NCBI GenBank assembly: GCA_035477595.1
Contig: DATIKM010000012.1
Span: forward strand, 1 to 64,000
From: DATIKM01 sp035477595
Lineage (GTDB): Bacteria > Armatimonadota > Chthonomonadetes > Chthonomonadales > CAJBBX01
Direction of reading: 5' to 3'
Length of the DNA stretch: 64,000 nucleotides
Position 1 is the first letter of the stretch; each line of letters opens with the position of its first letter. This document shows, piece after piece, positions 24,876 through 33,284 of the stretch. The position numbers and the translations under genes were made by a program. The notes beneath the pieces are model-generated. The model saw only the letters and a program-made list of their open reading frames with translations, was not told the origin of the DNA and made no database searches.

Positions 24876-26147
24876 ATGCTCGACGCTCGATGGTGCCTGA
24901 TGGCGGCAGCGCTGGCGATGGTCCTCGGCGCACTGCCCGCCGCCGGCCGTCCCGCGGCCTGGCGTATCCGCGACGGCAGGTTCTACGACAGAGGGCAACC
25001 GGTCTTCCTCAAGATCGCCAAGCCACTCCGCAACTTCGCGCTGGAGGGAGACTGCAACCGCCTCATCGCGGACCTCCCCATCCTTCGCGCCAAGCACTAC
25101 AACACTATTGAGATCAACTGCTACTGGCACCACTTCGACCGTGACGGCGACGGCGAGCCAGATGTCTCGCTCGCGCCGCTCAGGCGGCTTGTTGACGCGA
25201 TCCACGCCGCCGGCATGTACCCGTGCCTCTCCGTGGAGACCTACGGCGTCGGTGGGGGCGCGCTGCCCGAAGGGTTCTGGAGGCGGCATCCGGACGCCGT
25301 CGCCGTGAACGCCCAGGGACGCAGGGTGACCGACACCGAGTACGGCTTCGGCTCCATCGTCCCGTCCCTGCACCACGTCGCCTACCGTGAGACCGTCCAC
25401 CGCTTCATCCGCGCCATGACGCGGGGCATCGACCACCGCAAGATCCTGTGGTTCGAGACCACGGTCGAGCCGCAGTACATCGGCAACCAGCCGATCGACT
25501 ACAGCGAGAGCGCCAGGCGCGCCTACTCGGCGTGGCTCGCGCGCAGAGGCCTGCGCGGGCCGGCGTTCCCCGACCGGTTGCCCGCGCCCGACAGCTTCGT
25601 GCGCGACGCCACCTGGAACCGGTTCCGCGCGGAGGCGCTCGCCGAGTGGGTGAACGGCGATGCCGCAGCCTTCCGCTCCGTGGCGGGGAGGGACGCCTAC
25701 ATCGCGGTGGACTACCTCGAGACCGCCGGACCCGAGATGGTGTTCCGAAACGGCGACTCCCTCGTGTTCCTGGAGAACCTCACGAGCGCGACGGTAATCC
25801 AGGTGAACTGGCACTGGCATCTGGGGACGCGCTCGCCCAACGAGCTGGCCTACCGCAACCTGCGCGAGGTGATGGCGCGCACCCGCAGGAGGTGGGCCAT
25901 CAGCGAGCATATGACGCTGAACGGGTCCGACTTCCAGCCGCAGGAAGTGCCGGCGCTCCTGCGCGCAACGCTGGAGCGCGGCTCCCTGCTCGGGTGGGAG
26001 TTCGTCAGCGTGGGGCCCAACACTGCGGACCCCTTCTCGCTCTACCGGGACGACTGGTCCCCCAAGCCGCTCATCGCCGAGGTGGACGACCGCTGGGACT
26101 CGTGGATGCAGGAGGTGCGCGCCGCGTGGCGACGGCGTTCACCGTGA
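24876..26147 (+). CDS. Secreted GH42-like TIM-barrel glycoside hydrolase
   Basis: 423 residues with a signal peptide (MAAALAMVLGALPAAGRPA). Barrel segments include YNTIEINCYWHHFDRDGDGEPD (with an EF-hand-like DxDxDG loop at 88-96), GMYPCLSVET and ILWFETTVEPQYIG. Glu198 (or 194) there is the acid/base candidate and Glu344 in WAISEHMTLNG the nucleophile candidate. This pattern suits a retaining clan-A beta-galactosidase-type enzyme. ATG 24876 is set by AGGAGG 8 nt upstream. The 3' end runs 77 bp into the convergent gene. The 295-bp region before it holds no recognisable element. Confidence 0.75.
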   Translation: MLDARWCLMAAALAMVLGALPAAGRPAAWRIRDGRFYDRGQPVFLKIAKPLRNFALEGDCNRLIADLPILRAKHYNTIEINCYWHHFDRDGDGEPDVSLAPLRRLVDAIHAAGMYPCLSVETYGVGGGALPEGFWRRHPDAVAVNAQGRRVTDTEYGFGSIVPSLHHVAYRETVHRFIRAMTRGIDHRKILWFETTVEPQYIGNQPIDYSESARRAYSAWLARRGLRGPAFPDRLPAPDSFVRDATWNRFRAEALAEWVNGDAAAFRSVAGRDAYIAVDYLETAGPEMVFRNGDSLVFLENLTSATVIQVNWHWHLGTRSPNELAYRNLREVMARTRRRWAISEHMTLNGSDFQPQEVPALLRATLERGSLLGWEFVSVGPNTADPFSLYRDDWSPKPLIAEVDDRWDSWMQEVRAAWRRRSP

Positions 26148-27912
26148 CCCGCGCGACAGGCGGCCTCGCCCTCTCGATGACGAGCAGGCCCCAGAGCCCG
26201 AGCTCCGGTACGCGCGCGCGACCACCCTCGATGCGCAACGGGACCTCCGCCGAGCCGGGCGCCACCCAGCGCGCCGAGGTCGCTCCGGCAACGCCCAGCG
26301 CGCGCATGTCGAGGTTCACCTCGACGCCCTGCTGAGCCCGGAAATCGTCCGTCCTGGCGTCGTAATCCCAGTTCACCAGGTGCACCACCGCCGCACCCCG
26401 CTTGACGCGAGGGAACGCGCGCACCGGGCCGGGCGCCGTCACACGAACGGCAGGCCTGACGGCCGCCAGCGCCTCCGCGACGGTGGCGACGACGCCGGGC
26501 CGCCTTGCGCGTGCGGCGAGACGGGCGCGATCCGCGGGCTCGAACGCGTCGCGATCCGGCGCGAGCACGACGCGAGCGGCCCGCAGGCCTGCCACCGGGA
26601 GCGCCAGGTCCACGATGTCGTCGCCGCCGAGCAGCACCGAGTAGGACAGGCCTTGCGACGTCAGCTCGGCCCCGAGCCGCTTCCACCGCTCAGGGTCCCG
26701 CCGGAACCCGCGGTACGGAAGGGCCACCGCAACGTCGGCGTGGGTGGTGAAGTCGTCGAACAGCGCCGCGTTCGCGCGCACGAACTGGTAGAGCGGCGCG
26801 AAGCGCTCCGCTGGCCCGTCATACCAGTGGGTGCCCAGCTCCGGCGTGTGGCACCACTGGCGGTGCGGCGCCATCAGCATCTGCCCCGCCGCGTACGAGA
26901 GAGCGATCCAGCCCCGCACCAGCCCGTGGCATCCGCGCGCCTTCACGAACGCCCAGTCGCCCCCGCTGGCGGTGGCCGCGTAGGGCTTGCCCACAGCCTC
27001 AGCCTTCCGGTACGCGAGGATGGGCTCCTCGGGCATCCGGAGCCTGGCCGCGTGGTGGTAGGTCTCCGCTGAGAAAAGGTCGATCGCGCGGTGGTTCGAG
27101 AGATGGCCGGCCCACAGCAGTCCGGCGTTCGCTCCCACGGGCACGGGCCGCCCCGCCACCTCCGCCGCGAGGGTCCGCAGCTCGAGCATGAACGCGGCGG
27201 CCGCGCGGTACTGATACGCCGTGAACGCCCCCCACAGCGGATGCCCGGTCGCCCTCCTGTCGGCGCCCTCGCCGATCCAGGCCCGGACTGCCGCCCGGAA
27301 GTCGAAAGTCGCCGGGTCGGGCACTCCCAGCGCTGCCCGCTCGGCCGCGGGCATGGCCGCGAGATGCCCCCGGAACCCTTCGTTGCACCGGTCGCAGAAG
27401 CAGATGCCGAGCCAGAGGCCTCCCGCAGTCCCAAGATGGTCGTCGATGTGCAGGCCGGCGGCGCCAGCCCTCATGGTCTCGATGACGCGCTCGCGGATGA
27501 ACTGGCGGAACTGCGGCTGGTTGGTGCAGCACCACCAGAAGGGGATGCCTCGGTGGGAGTGGTCGGTGAGCCAGGGAACCTTCACCGGCTGCCCGTTCAC
27601 GTCGCGGCACAGCGCAGCCTGGTACGTTTCCGGGAAGCGGTCGTGGTAGCGGGCGAACTCCGTCACCATGCCCACGCTGCCGAAGAAGCGGACGCCCGGC
27701 GCGTCCGCCAGCGTCTGCGGGGTCGGCGTGCCTCCCCACCCGAGCACGGTGGCGCCGTACTGGCGGTAGACCTCCGGCGCTGCCTGGTACATGAACACCA
27801 CGTCGGAGCGCTTCAGCGGGGAGTGCCTTACTGGAGCTGCGCCAGCGACGGGCATGCAACCGATCGCGATGCCGAAGGCCATGGTCGCGCTCCTCGCCTG
27901 ATTCCGGTTCAC
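26071..27912 (-). CDS. Secreted glycoside-hydrolase-like protein of unassigned family
   Basis: 613 residues with a short signal-like N-terminus (ATMAFGIAIGCMPVAGAAP). The barrel-like region contains KRSDVVFMYQAAPEVYRQYG, GLHIDDHLGTAGGLW with two acidic residues, a CFCDRC cysteine pair and ALPYRGFRRDPERW. The end is a beta-rich domain (VVHLVNWDYDARTDDF...ELGLWGLLVIE), like the C-termini of beta-galactosidase-type enzymes. The GTG start at 27912 overlaps the nitroreductase stop (GTGA) and follows GAAAGGA. The Arg/Pro-rich last 30 residues overlap the convergent hydrolase gene. Sugar hydrolysis is inferred. Confidence 0.7.
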   Translation of the reverse strand: MNRNQARSATMAFGIAIGCMPVAGAAPVRHSPLKRSDVVFMYQAAPEVYRQYGATVLGWGGTPTPQTLADAPGVRFFGSVGMVTEFARYHDRFPETYQAALCRDVNGQPVKVPWLTDHSHRGIPFWWCCTNQPQFRQFIRERVIETMRAGAAGLHIDDHLGTAGGLWLGICFCDRCNEGFRGHLAAMPAAERAALGVPDPATFDFRAAVRAWIGEGADRRATGHPLWGAFTAYQYRAAAAFMLELRTLAAEVAGRPVPVGANAGLLWAGHLSNHRAIDLFSAETYHHAARLRMPEEPILAYRKAEAVGKPYAATASGGDWAFVKARGCHGLVRGWIALSYAAGQMLMAPHRQWCHTPELGTHWYDGPAERFAPLYQFVRANAALFDDFTTHADVAVALPYRGFRRDPERWKRLGAELTSQGLSYSVLLGGDDIVDLALPVAGLRAARVVLAPDRDAFEPADRARLAARARRPGVVATVAEALAAVRPAVRVTAPGPVRAFPRVKRGAAVVHLVNWDYDARTDDFRAQQGVEVNLDMRALGVAGATSARWVAPGSAEVPLRIEGGRARVPELGLWGLLVIERARPPVARVTVNAVATRRAPPASTSPSGRPPRR

Positions 27913-28739
27913 AGCACGATCCTTTCGATCCTAGCGCCGTCGTCCCGCTGCACCGTCCGATGGTAGCGCACGGCGGGCGGGCCGAACAGCATGCCGTAGT
28001 AGAGGTGCTCCGGCGGGAGCCCGAGCATGGGCTTCAGGTGCGGAAGCGCCTCGAGCGCCAGCGACAGGAGGCCCCACCAGACCGTGCCCAGGCCGGCGCT
28101 CTGCGCCATCAACTCGAAGTAGGCGAGCGCGAGCGCCACGTCCTCGCGCGGGCAGGGAGCATCCGGCGGGGCCGACACGATCAGCGCGTGAGGCGCCGTG
28201 CGGAACAGGATGTCGCGCCTCTCGGTGGCGTAGAGCATCGCGATCCGGCGCAGGTAGGCGCCCTGCTCGGGCAGGCGACCGGCCTCGTCGGCCGCCTCGA
28301 TCTCGCCGAGCACGGTGTTCCGGACGCGGTCCATCGTCTGCACATCGTCGATGACCCGAAACGTCAGCGCGCGCGCGTTGACGCCGGTCGGCGCGTTCGC
28401 CAGCGCCGCGAGCATTCGGTCCAGCAGGGCGCGGTCCACATTGGCGCGCTCGTAGCGGCGGACGCTGCGCCGCCCGCGCACCCAGCGAATCGCCTGGTCC
28501 AGCGTGGGGAGGGCGCCATCCTCGAGGGGCAGGCTGTCCTCCGGGCGCCGGCCCGCGATCGAGAGCGCGCCGGTGGGGCAGATCGCGAGGCAGTGCTGAC
28601 AGTGCATGCAGTCCGCCTCGTTCTCCGGGCGGATGAAGGGGACGCCCTCGCCCGCGCGCTCAATGATCCGGACCGGGCAATCCAGCACGCACTCGTCGCA
28701 GCGCGTGCACTTCGGGTCGTCGACCAACAGGCTGACCAT
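27909..28739 (-). CDS. Ferredoxin-nitroreductase fusion
   Basis: 276 residues. Two 4Fe-4S motifs are complete: Cys11, 14, 17, 21 (CTRCDECVLDCP) and Cys44, 47, 50, 54 (CMHCQHCLAICP). A nitroreductase (FMN-binding) domain starts at RGRRSVRRY (89-96), with APHALIVSAPPDAPC and the helix GLGTVWWGLL. It probably passes electrons from the clusters to FMN to reduce an unknown organic substrate in the cytosol. It is translationally coupled to the downstream sugar-hydrolase-like gene, an unexpected pairing. The ATG at 28739 begins the conserved sequence. Confidence 0.9.
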   Translation of the reverse strand: MVSLLVDDPKCTRCDECVLDCPVRIIERAGEGVPFIRPENEADCMHCQHCLAICPTGALSIAGRRPEDSLPLEDGALPTLDQAIRWVRGRRSVRRYERANVDRALLDRMLAALANAPTGVNARALTFRVIDDVQTMDRVRNTVLGEIEAADEAGRLPEQGAYLRRIAMLYATERRDILFRTAPHALIVSAPPDAPCPREDVALALAYFELMAQSAGLGTVWWGLLSLALEALPHLKPMLGLPPEHLYYGMLFGPPAVRYHRTVQRDDGARIERIVL

Positions 28740-28912
28740 GTCGGCAGAGGTCCTTTCGCGGCGGGCCGTCGGCCGGCCCTGCCGTAGTCGTTCGACCTCG
28801 GATGGCCCGGAACCTGCCTCCGACCGCGGGGCAGGAAACCCCCGCCCGGTCCCCGAAACGGCGGGCGCCCTCGCCCTGGCGGAGCAGCGAGGCAAACAGG
28901 AGGTCCACGCCC

Positions 28913-30931
28913 ATGACGGTCACCGGAGCGATCCTGGCATCCCTCGCCATCGCCGCCGTGCTCGCGGCCGGTCTACCCGGACAGGGCGCCACCGTGCGCA
29001 AGCCCCTGCCACGGAAGGACTGCTTCTTCGGCGTCCACTTCGACCTGCACCCGTCGAGTGGAGACACGGTGCTCGGCGCCGACATCACCGAGGAGAACAT
29101 CGCAGAGCTCCTGCGCCGCGTGAGGCCCGACATGGTGCAGTACGACTGCAAGGGCCACGCAGGCTACACGGGGTACCCCACGAAGGTCGGCTGGCCGTCG
29201 CCCGGCATCGTCAAGGACTCCCTGGCGATCTGGCGCAAGGTGACCCGCGAGCACGGTGTGGGGCTCTACATCCACTACTCCGGCGTGTGGGACATGGTCG
29301 CCATCGCGCACAACCCGGACTGGGCGCGCATCGGCCCCGACGGCCAGCGCGACCCGAACCACACCAGCGTGTTCGGCCCCTACGTCGACCGCCTCATGAT
29401 CCCCCAGCTCCGCGAGGTCTTCACCGCCTACGATCTCGACGGCGCGTGGGTAGACGGCGAGTGCTGGGCCGCGCAGCTCGACTGGTCGCCGGCGGCGCTG
29501 GCGGAGTGGACGCGCGAGACCGGCCTGAGCGAGGCGCCCCGGCGGCGCGGCGACCCCCACTGGCAGGAGTGGAAGGCGTTCCACCGGCGCGCGTTCGAGC
29601 GCTACCTCGCGAGATGGGTCGGCGCCCTTCGCGCCAGCCACCCGCGCGCGCAGATCACCAGCAACTGGGCCTACACCACCTTCATGCCGAAGGCGCCCGA
29701 GGTGAAGCTCGACTTCCTGTCCGGCGACTTCTCGCCCACAGTGTCGGTCGACCGCGCGCGCGTCGAGGCGCGATACCTTGCCAGCACGGGCATGCCGTGG
29801 GACCTCCTTGCGTGGGGGTTCAACTGGTCGGGCGCGCTGGGCCATTCGCTGAAGACGGCGGAGCACCTTCAGCAGGAGGCCGCGGTCGTCATCATGCAGG
29901 GCGGCGCGTTCCAGGTCTACTACCAGCCCACGCGGGCGGGCCACATCGTGCCGGAGATCATCGGCACGCTGGAGGAGGTTGGCAGGTTCGCGCGAGCGCG
30001 CCAAAGGGTGAGCCACCGCAGCGTCTCGGTGCCGCAGGTGGCGCTCCTGCTCTCGTCGGAGACGCAGTTCGACCGTTCCGACGCCGTCTTCACGCCGTAC
30101 GGGACCATGGATGAGCTCGAGGGAGCCCTCCATGCGCTCATCGAGAGCCACTACTCGGTGGACATTCTGGCCGAGCACCAGCTCGAGCCCCGCATGGCGG
30201 AGTTCCCCCTCGTGGTGGTGCCGGACTCCTACAAGCTCGCCGACAGGTTCCGCGCGGCGCTGCTGCGGTACGTCCGCGACGGAGGCAGCCTGCTGCTGCT
30301 CGGAGAGAAGTGCGCGCGTCTGTTCGCGAGCGACCTCGGCGTCCGTCTCGAGGGCGAGCCACACCAGGTCGGCGCGGAGCTGTCCACCCCTCTCGGTGTC
30401 GTGAACCACAACGGAGTCTGGCAGCGCGTGACGCTGGCGGGTGCGGAGGCGCTCGCCCACCGGCACCCGACCCGCGACACCCGCACCGGCGGCGAGGTCG
30501 CCGCCACTCTGGCGAGCGTGGGCCGAGGACGCATCGCCGCCGTGTGGGGCCCGCTCGCGCTCAACCACTTCCGCGGGCATCACCCCGGCACGCGCAAGCT
30601 CGTGGCCGCGATCGCCGAGCGGCTCTTCCCAGACCCCGCGTTTCGGCTCGAGGGCCCCGCCAGCGTCGAGGCATCCCTGCGGCGCACGCCGCAGGGCAAG
30701 CTCAGTCTGCACCTGCTGAACTGCACCGGGATGCAGGTGGCGGACCGCTACCTCTACACGAACGACATTCCGCCCGTTGGCCCCCTCACCGTGAAGCTGC
30801 GCGTCGCCGAACGGCCGAAGGCGGTGCGCTGGGTGCCCGACGGCGGACGGCTGCGCTGGCGCTGGGCGTCGGGCGAGCTCACGGTGACCGTGCCCCGGCT
30901 GGCGATCCACGGCGTGCTCGTCGTGGAGTGA
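28913..30931 (+). CDS. Secreted glycoside-hydrolase-like protein with trimerisation/GATase-like domain
   Basis: 672 residues with signal peptide MTVTGAILASLAIAAVLAAGLPG. The barrel begins CFFGVHFDLHPSSGDTVLGADITEENI and continues MVQYDCKGHAGYTGYPTKVGWPSPGIV, LYIHYSGVWDMVA and the acidic strand LDGAWVDGECWAAQLDW, recalling GH29 fucosidase-type and related barrels. A class I GATase-like domain follows (EFPLVVVPDSYKLADRFRAALLRYVRDGGSLLLLG), as in beta-galactosidase trimerisation domains, then a beta-rich C-terminus. Catalytic residues are not assigned with certainty. ATG 28913 follows AGGAGG. Confidence 0.75.
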   Translation: MTVTGAILASLAIAAVLAAGLPGQGATVRKPLPRKDCFFGVHFDLHPSSGDTVLGADITEENIAELLRRVRPDMVQYDCKGHAGYTGYPTKVGWPSPGIVKDSLAIWRKVTREHGVGLYIHYSGVWDMVAIAHNPDWARIGPDGQRDPNHTSVFGPYVDRLMIPQLREVFTAYDLDGAWVDGECWAAQLDWSPAALAEWTRETGLSEAPRRRGDPHWQEWKAFHRRAFERYLARWVGALRASHPRAQITSNWAYTTFMPKAPEVKLDFLSGDFSPTVSVDRARVEARYLASTGMPWDLLAWGFNWSGALGHSLKTAEHLQQEAAVVIMQGGAFQVYYQPTRAGHIVPEIIGTLEEVGRFARARQRVSHRSVSVPQVALLLSSETQFDRSDAVFTPYGTMDELEGALHALIESHYSVDILAEHQLEPRMAEFPLVVVPDSYKLADRFRAALLRYVRDGGSLLLLGEKCARLFASDLGVRLEGEPHQVGAELSTPLGVVNHNGVWQRVTLAGAEALAHRHPTRDTRTGGEVAATLASVGRGRIAAVWGPLALNHFRGHHPGTRKLVAAIAERLFPDPAFRLEGPASVEASLRRTPQGKLSLHLLNCTGMQVADRYLYTNDIPPVGPLTVKLRVAERPKAVRWVPDGGRLRWRWASGELTVTVPRLAIHGVLVVE

Positions 30932-30935
30932 CGGT

Positions 30936-31853
30936 GTGGACCCCCGCGACGGCCCCCGGCCGACCACCGTCATAGAGTCCTCGCGCCTCAACGCTCGGCT
31001 CGGTGAGAGGGTGGTGCTGGTGAGCGAGACGTTCCAGTGGACCGGGAGCTTCAAGTACCGGGCTGCCTACCACCTGGCGTCGCGAGTGCCCAACCCGCGC
31101 ATCCTCACGGCGTCGAGCGGCAACTTCGGCCAGGCGCTCGCGATGGCGTGCCGGTTGCGGGATAAGGGGTGCACCGTCGTGATGCCCGACCTCTCGTCGC
31201 GGGTGAAGATCGACGCCGTCCGCGAGCAGGGCGCCACCGTCGACCTCATCGACACGCGCGCGGTGTCTCGTGCCGAGCGGGTCGGCCATCTCTCCGCGGC
31301 TGACCCGGAGGCCTACGTCGCGAGCCCCTACGACGACCCCCTGGTGATCGAGGGCAACGCCACCCTCGGCGCCGAGATCGCCGCGCTGCCGTGGAACTTC
31401 GACGAAGTGCTCGTCCCCGTTGGCGGGGGTGGTCTGGCCGCGGGCATCGTGACCGGGCTGGAGGCGGCGGGGCGCGCCGTGCCCGTGGTCGGCGTGGAGC
31501 CCGCTCTGGCCAACGACGCCGCGAGGTCGCTTCGCGCCGGGCGCATCGTCGCGAACGAGACGGAGCCAGCGACCGTGGCCGACGGTGCGCGCACTCTCAG
31601 CCTGGGGCGGCACAACTGGGACATCCTGAGCACGCGGCTCGACGGCATCGTCGAGGTGTCGGAACAAGCCATCGAGCACGCGGTCGCGCTCCTGTTTCAA
31701 CTGGCGAACCTCAAGGCCGAGCCCACGGGCGCGCTGGCCCTCGCCGCCATCGTTGCCGACCCCGGGGCGTTCCGGCGCCAGTGCGTCTGCTGCGTCGTGA
31801 GTGGCGGCAACGTCGATGCGGCGCTCTACGCTCGGCTGGTGACCGCCGCATGA
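30936..31853 (+). CDS. PLP-dependent threonine/serine dehydratase-like enzyme
   Basis: 305 residues of fold type II. The PLP lysine is Lys40 in WTGSFKYRAA, followed by LTASSGNFGQALA, which binds the substrate carboxylate, and the phosphate loop VLVPVGGGGLAAGIV. A C-terminal CVVSGGNVD is typical of threonine dehydratase or serine racemase. It deaminates or racemises a hydroxy-amino acid. It lacks the ACT regulatory domain, so it is the short, catabolic-type form. The GTG start lies 4 bp after the previous stop. Confidence 0.88.
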   Translation: MDPRDGPRPTTVIESSRLNARLGERVVLVSETFQWTGSFKYRAAYHLASRVPNPRILTASSGNFGQALAMACRLRDKGCTVVMPDLSSRVKIDAVREQGATVDLIDTRAVSRAERVGHLSAADPEAYVASPYDDPLVIEGNATLGAEIAALPWNFDEVLVPVGGGGLAAGIVTGLEAAGRAVPVVGVEPALANDAARSLRAGRIVANETEPATVADGARTLSLGRHNWDILSTRLDGIVEVSEQAIEHAVALLFQLANLKAEPTGALALAAIVADPGAFRRQCVCCVVSGGNVDAALYARLVTAA

Positions 31854-31947
31854 TCGGCCGAACCTACACCCACCCGGCCGGATTCTGCCCGCGCGGCAAT
31901 GCGGGCCCGCCGTCCGGCGCCGCCTGCAGGCCCCTGGAGACCGCGGC

Positions 31948-32871
31948 GTGACCGAGGCCGCTGCCCCGTCATGCGTGAGCGTGGTTATAGTCAGCTACAA
32001 CACGCGGGAGCAGCTCCGGCGCTGCCTGGCGAGCATCGAGCCGGAGCACGAGGTGGTGGTGGTGGACAACGCCTCGAGCGACGGCTCCGCCGAGATGGTC
32101 GAGCGCGACTTCCCTTGCTCCAGACTGCTGAGGAACGCATCGAACCGCGGGTTCGGTGCGGCGAACAACCAGGGCCTTGCGGTCTGTACCCGACCACTCG
32201 CGCTGCTGCTCAACAGCGATGCATGGGCCACGCCGGGCGCCATCGGGCGGCTGGCGGGCGTGTTCGGCGCCTGGCCCCACGCGCCGGTGGCCGCGGCCGG
32301 AGGCCGGCTCCTGCACCCCGACGGCCGCCTGCAGCTTTCGTCGGCGAACGCGCTCACGCTCTGGGCCGTGGTGTGCGAGCAGCTCCTGGTGGAGCGCGCC
32401 TTCCCGCGCTCGCGCTGGCTCGCCCCCTACTGGAACTCTCACCGCATAGAGGGCGTCGCCGCCGTTGAACAGGTGATGGGGGCGTGCCTGATGCTCCGGC
32501 CAGACGCACGGTTCGATGAGCGCTTCTTCCTCTACTGCGAGGACACCGAGCTCTGCCACCGCCTGCGCGCGGAAGGCGACATCCTCTACGTGCCGGATGC
32601 CGTCTTCTACCACGAGCTGGGAGCCAGCAGCGCGGCTGACCGCTGGAGGTCGGTGGCGCACTACAACCGCAGCAAGGAGCTCTACTTCCGCATCCATCGC
32701 GGGCCGGCCGCGGAGGTCGCATGCCGGGCGCTCGACCGGCTCGGCGCACTTGCGCGTCTCGTGGGGTGGGCTGCGCTCGCCTGGCGCGGCGCCGGCGCCC
32801 GCGCGCAGGTCGCGCTCTTCTGGCGCGTGCTGACCGCTCCGGCAGCCGGGCCCCCTCCGCCCTCCAGCTAG
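31948..32871 (+). CDS. Family 2 glycosyltransferase
   Basis: 307 residues with the GT2 rhamnosyltransferase-like pattern: VSVVIVSYNTREQLRRCLASI, VVVVDNASSDGSAEMV, NRGFGAANNQG, then the sugar-nucleotide Asp in LALLLNSDAWA, VMGACLMLRPD and the ED motif FFLYCEDTELCHRLR. It probably transfers a sugar from a nucleotide donor onto a cell-surface glycan at the inner face of the membrane. GTG 31948 follows GGAG. No polysaccharide cluster is beside it. Confidence 0.92.
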   Translation: MTEAAAPSCVSVVIVSYNTREQLRRCLASIEPEHEVVVVDNASSDGSAEMVERDFPCSRLLRNASNRGFGAANNQGLAVCTRPLALLLNSDAWATPGAIGRLAGVFGAWPHAPVAAAGGRLLHPDGRLQLSSANALTLWAVVCEQLLVERAFPRSRWLAPYWNSHRIEGVAAVEQVMGACLMLRPDARFDERFFLYCEDTELCHRLRAEGDILYVPDAVFYHELGASSAADRWRSVAHYNRSKELYFRIHRGPAAEVACRALDRLGALARLVGWAALAWRGAGARAQVALFWRVLTAPAAGPPPPSS

Positions 32872-32887
32872 CCGCCGGGCCAGGTGT

Positions 32888-32904
32888 CGGTCGCCGAGCG
32901 ACCG
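32888..32904 (+). terminator. Small hairpin after the glycosyltransferase
   Basis: CGGTCGC and GCGACCG pair perfectly around a 3-nt loop 16 bp after the stop codon. It is in the right place for a terminator between convergent genes, but the stem is only 7 bp and has no T-run. Confidence 0.35.
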
Positions 32905-32993
32905 CATCCTCCGCGCCGCGCGCCGCGTGACCTCTGCTCGCCTCCAGCGCCCCGTCAACCGGTGCCGGTCAGACGATGGCTGGGCGCCTTAGC

Positions 32994-33284
32994 CTACGGT
33001 CCCTCTGGCTCCATCGGGTGCACTCCCTGATGCTCCAGGTTGCCTCGACGGAGTATCGCCTCCGCCTTCACCTCGTCGGCGCGGTCGATGCGGACGCAGA
33101 TGCCGCAGTCCGAGCTGAGGTGCCTCGGCACAGGGACGCACTTCAGGGGCAGGCCTTCCGCCATCAGCAGCCTTTCGGCGCGGAGCGCCCCGCTGATCGA
33201 GTGGAACAGCACCACGCTGAAAGGCCCGCCCTGCCCGGTCCTGCCATGCTCACGCTGCAATCTGGCCCTATCCCGATCGAGCAA
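32994..33284 (-). CDS. Putative Se/S carrier-like protein (DUF3343)
   Basis: 96 residues. The conserved core SVVLFHSISGALRAERLLMAEGLPLKCVPVPRHLSSDCGICVRI matches the DUF3343 (Se_S_carrier) family, with Cys60 and Cys63 as likely chalcogen-carrying residues. The family is thought to pass selenium or sulfur between proteins. It starts with TTG 17 bp inside the 3' end of the aminotransferase gene; a second in-frame TTG eight codons later could be the true start. Last gene of the selenium operon. Confidence 0.85.
   Translation of the reverse strand: MLDRDRARLQREHGRTGQGGPFSVVLFHSISGALRAERLLMAEGLPLKCVPVPRHLSSDCGICVRIDRADEVKAEAILRRGNLEHQGVHPMEPEGP

Noticed and set aside
22538..25111. 857-codon open frame on the + strand
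   Set aside because: It is antisense to the alpha/beta hydrolase, which has a complete Ser/Asp/His pattern and a ribosome-binding site.
31850..31951. 33-codon ORF overlapping both neighbours by ATGA/GTGA
   Set aside because: Tempting as a coupled small gene, but it has no ribosome-binding site or family, and its composition is ordinary intergenic GC-rich sequence.
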